This document shows, piece after piece, positions 63,996 through 64,000 of a stretch of DNA of 64,000 nucleotides. The first letter of the stretch is position 1. Each line of letters begins with the position of its first letter. This DNA comes from Hondaea fermentalgiana. Taxonomy: Eukaryota; Sar; Bigyra; Thraustochytrida; Thraustochytriidae. Location of the stretch: contig NPFB01000009.1 of assembly GCA_014084085.1 (NCBI GenBank), positions 161,337 through 225,336 on the forward strand, in the 5' to 3' direction. The translations under genes and the position numbers were made by a program. The notes under the pieces were generated by a model. That model was given only the letters and a program-made list of their open reading frames with translations. It was not told the DNA's origin and searched no databases.

Positions 63996-64000
63996 TCTCA

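Overview
The window is nuclear DNA of a GC-rich, gene-dense unicellular eukaryote. It has divergently paired histone H3 and H4 genes, spliceosomal introns of about 95-450 nt, cytosolic RPS4 and CK2 alpha, strongly C/G-ending codons in the highly expressed genes, a PT-rich secreted or membrane protein, and many short tandem repeats. This best fits a stramenopile, most likely a thraustochytrid (Labyrinthulomycetes). That assignment is an inference from gene style, not a database match. Two 100-N runs show that it is a scaffold.

Left part (1-18.4 kb): histone H3 (N-terminus only) and H4; a UBE3C-type HECT ubiquitin ligase; a type I L-asparaginase; a MATE transporter; an unrecognised ORF; two tandem double-length YdcZ/DMT-family membrane proteins; a YeiH/UPF0324 membrane protein; and glutathione-dependent formaldehyde dehydrogenase. 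The middle (18.4-44.5 kb) holds CK2 alpha, a 3.2 kb spacer with a large foldback-type inverted repeat, RPS4 with an intron directly after its ATG, glyoxalase II, an 8.4 kb repeat-rich stretch without a convincing gene, a P-type II cation ATPase, a RAD6-type E2 enzyme with a long poly-Asp tail, and a two-exon gene of unknown function with two CxxC motifs.

Right part (44.5-64 kb): one intronless 17 kb ORF of 5,660 codons, including the gap. It encodes a giant predicted type I membrane protein: a PT-rich stalk, six tandem ~242-residue double modules of Calx-beta/Ig-like character, about 1,700 residues of GCC2/GCC3-type cysteine-rich repeats, a possible cupredoxin-like domain, one membrane span, and a ~1,690-residue cytoplasmic coiled-coil region. 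It converges on a three-exon gene with a degenerate CEP164-like WW region.

No operon logic applies. Neighbours are divergent, convergent or tandem housekeeping genes. The items most worth attention are the giant receptor-like protein and the evidence that the gap inside it is an assembly artefact, the foldback element, the splice models recovered by hand (RPS4, the RAD6-type E2, the CxxC protein and the CEP164-like protein), and recurrent pentanucleotide arrays just upstream of several genes.
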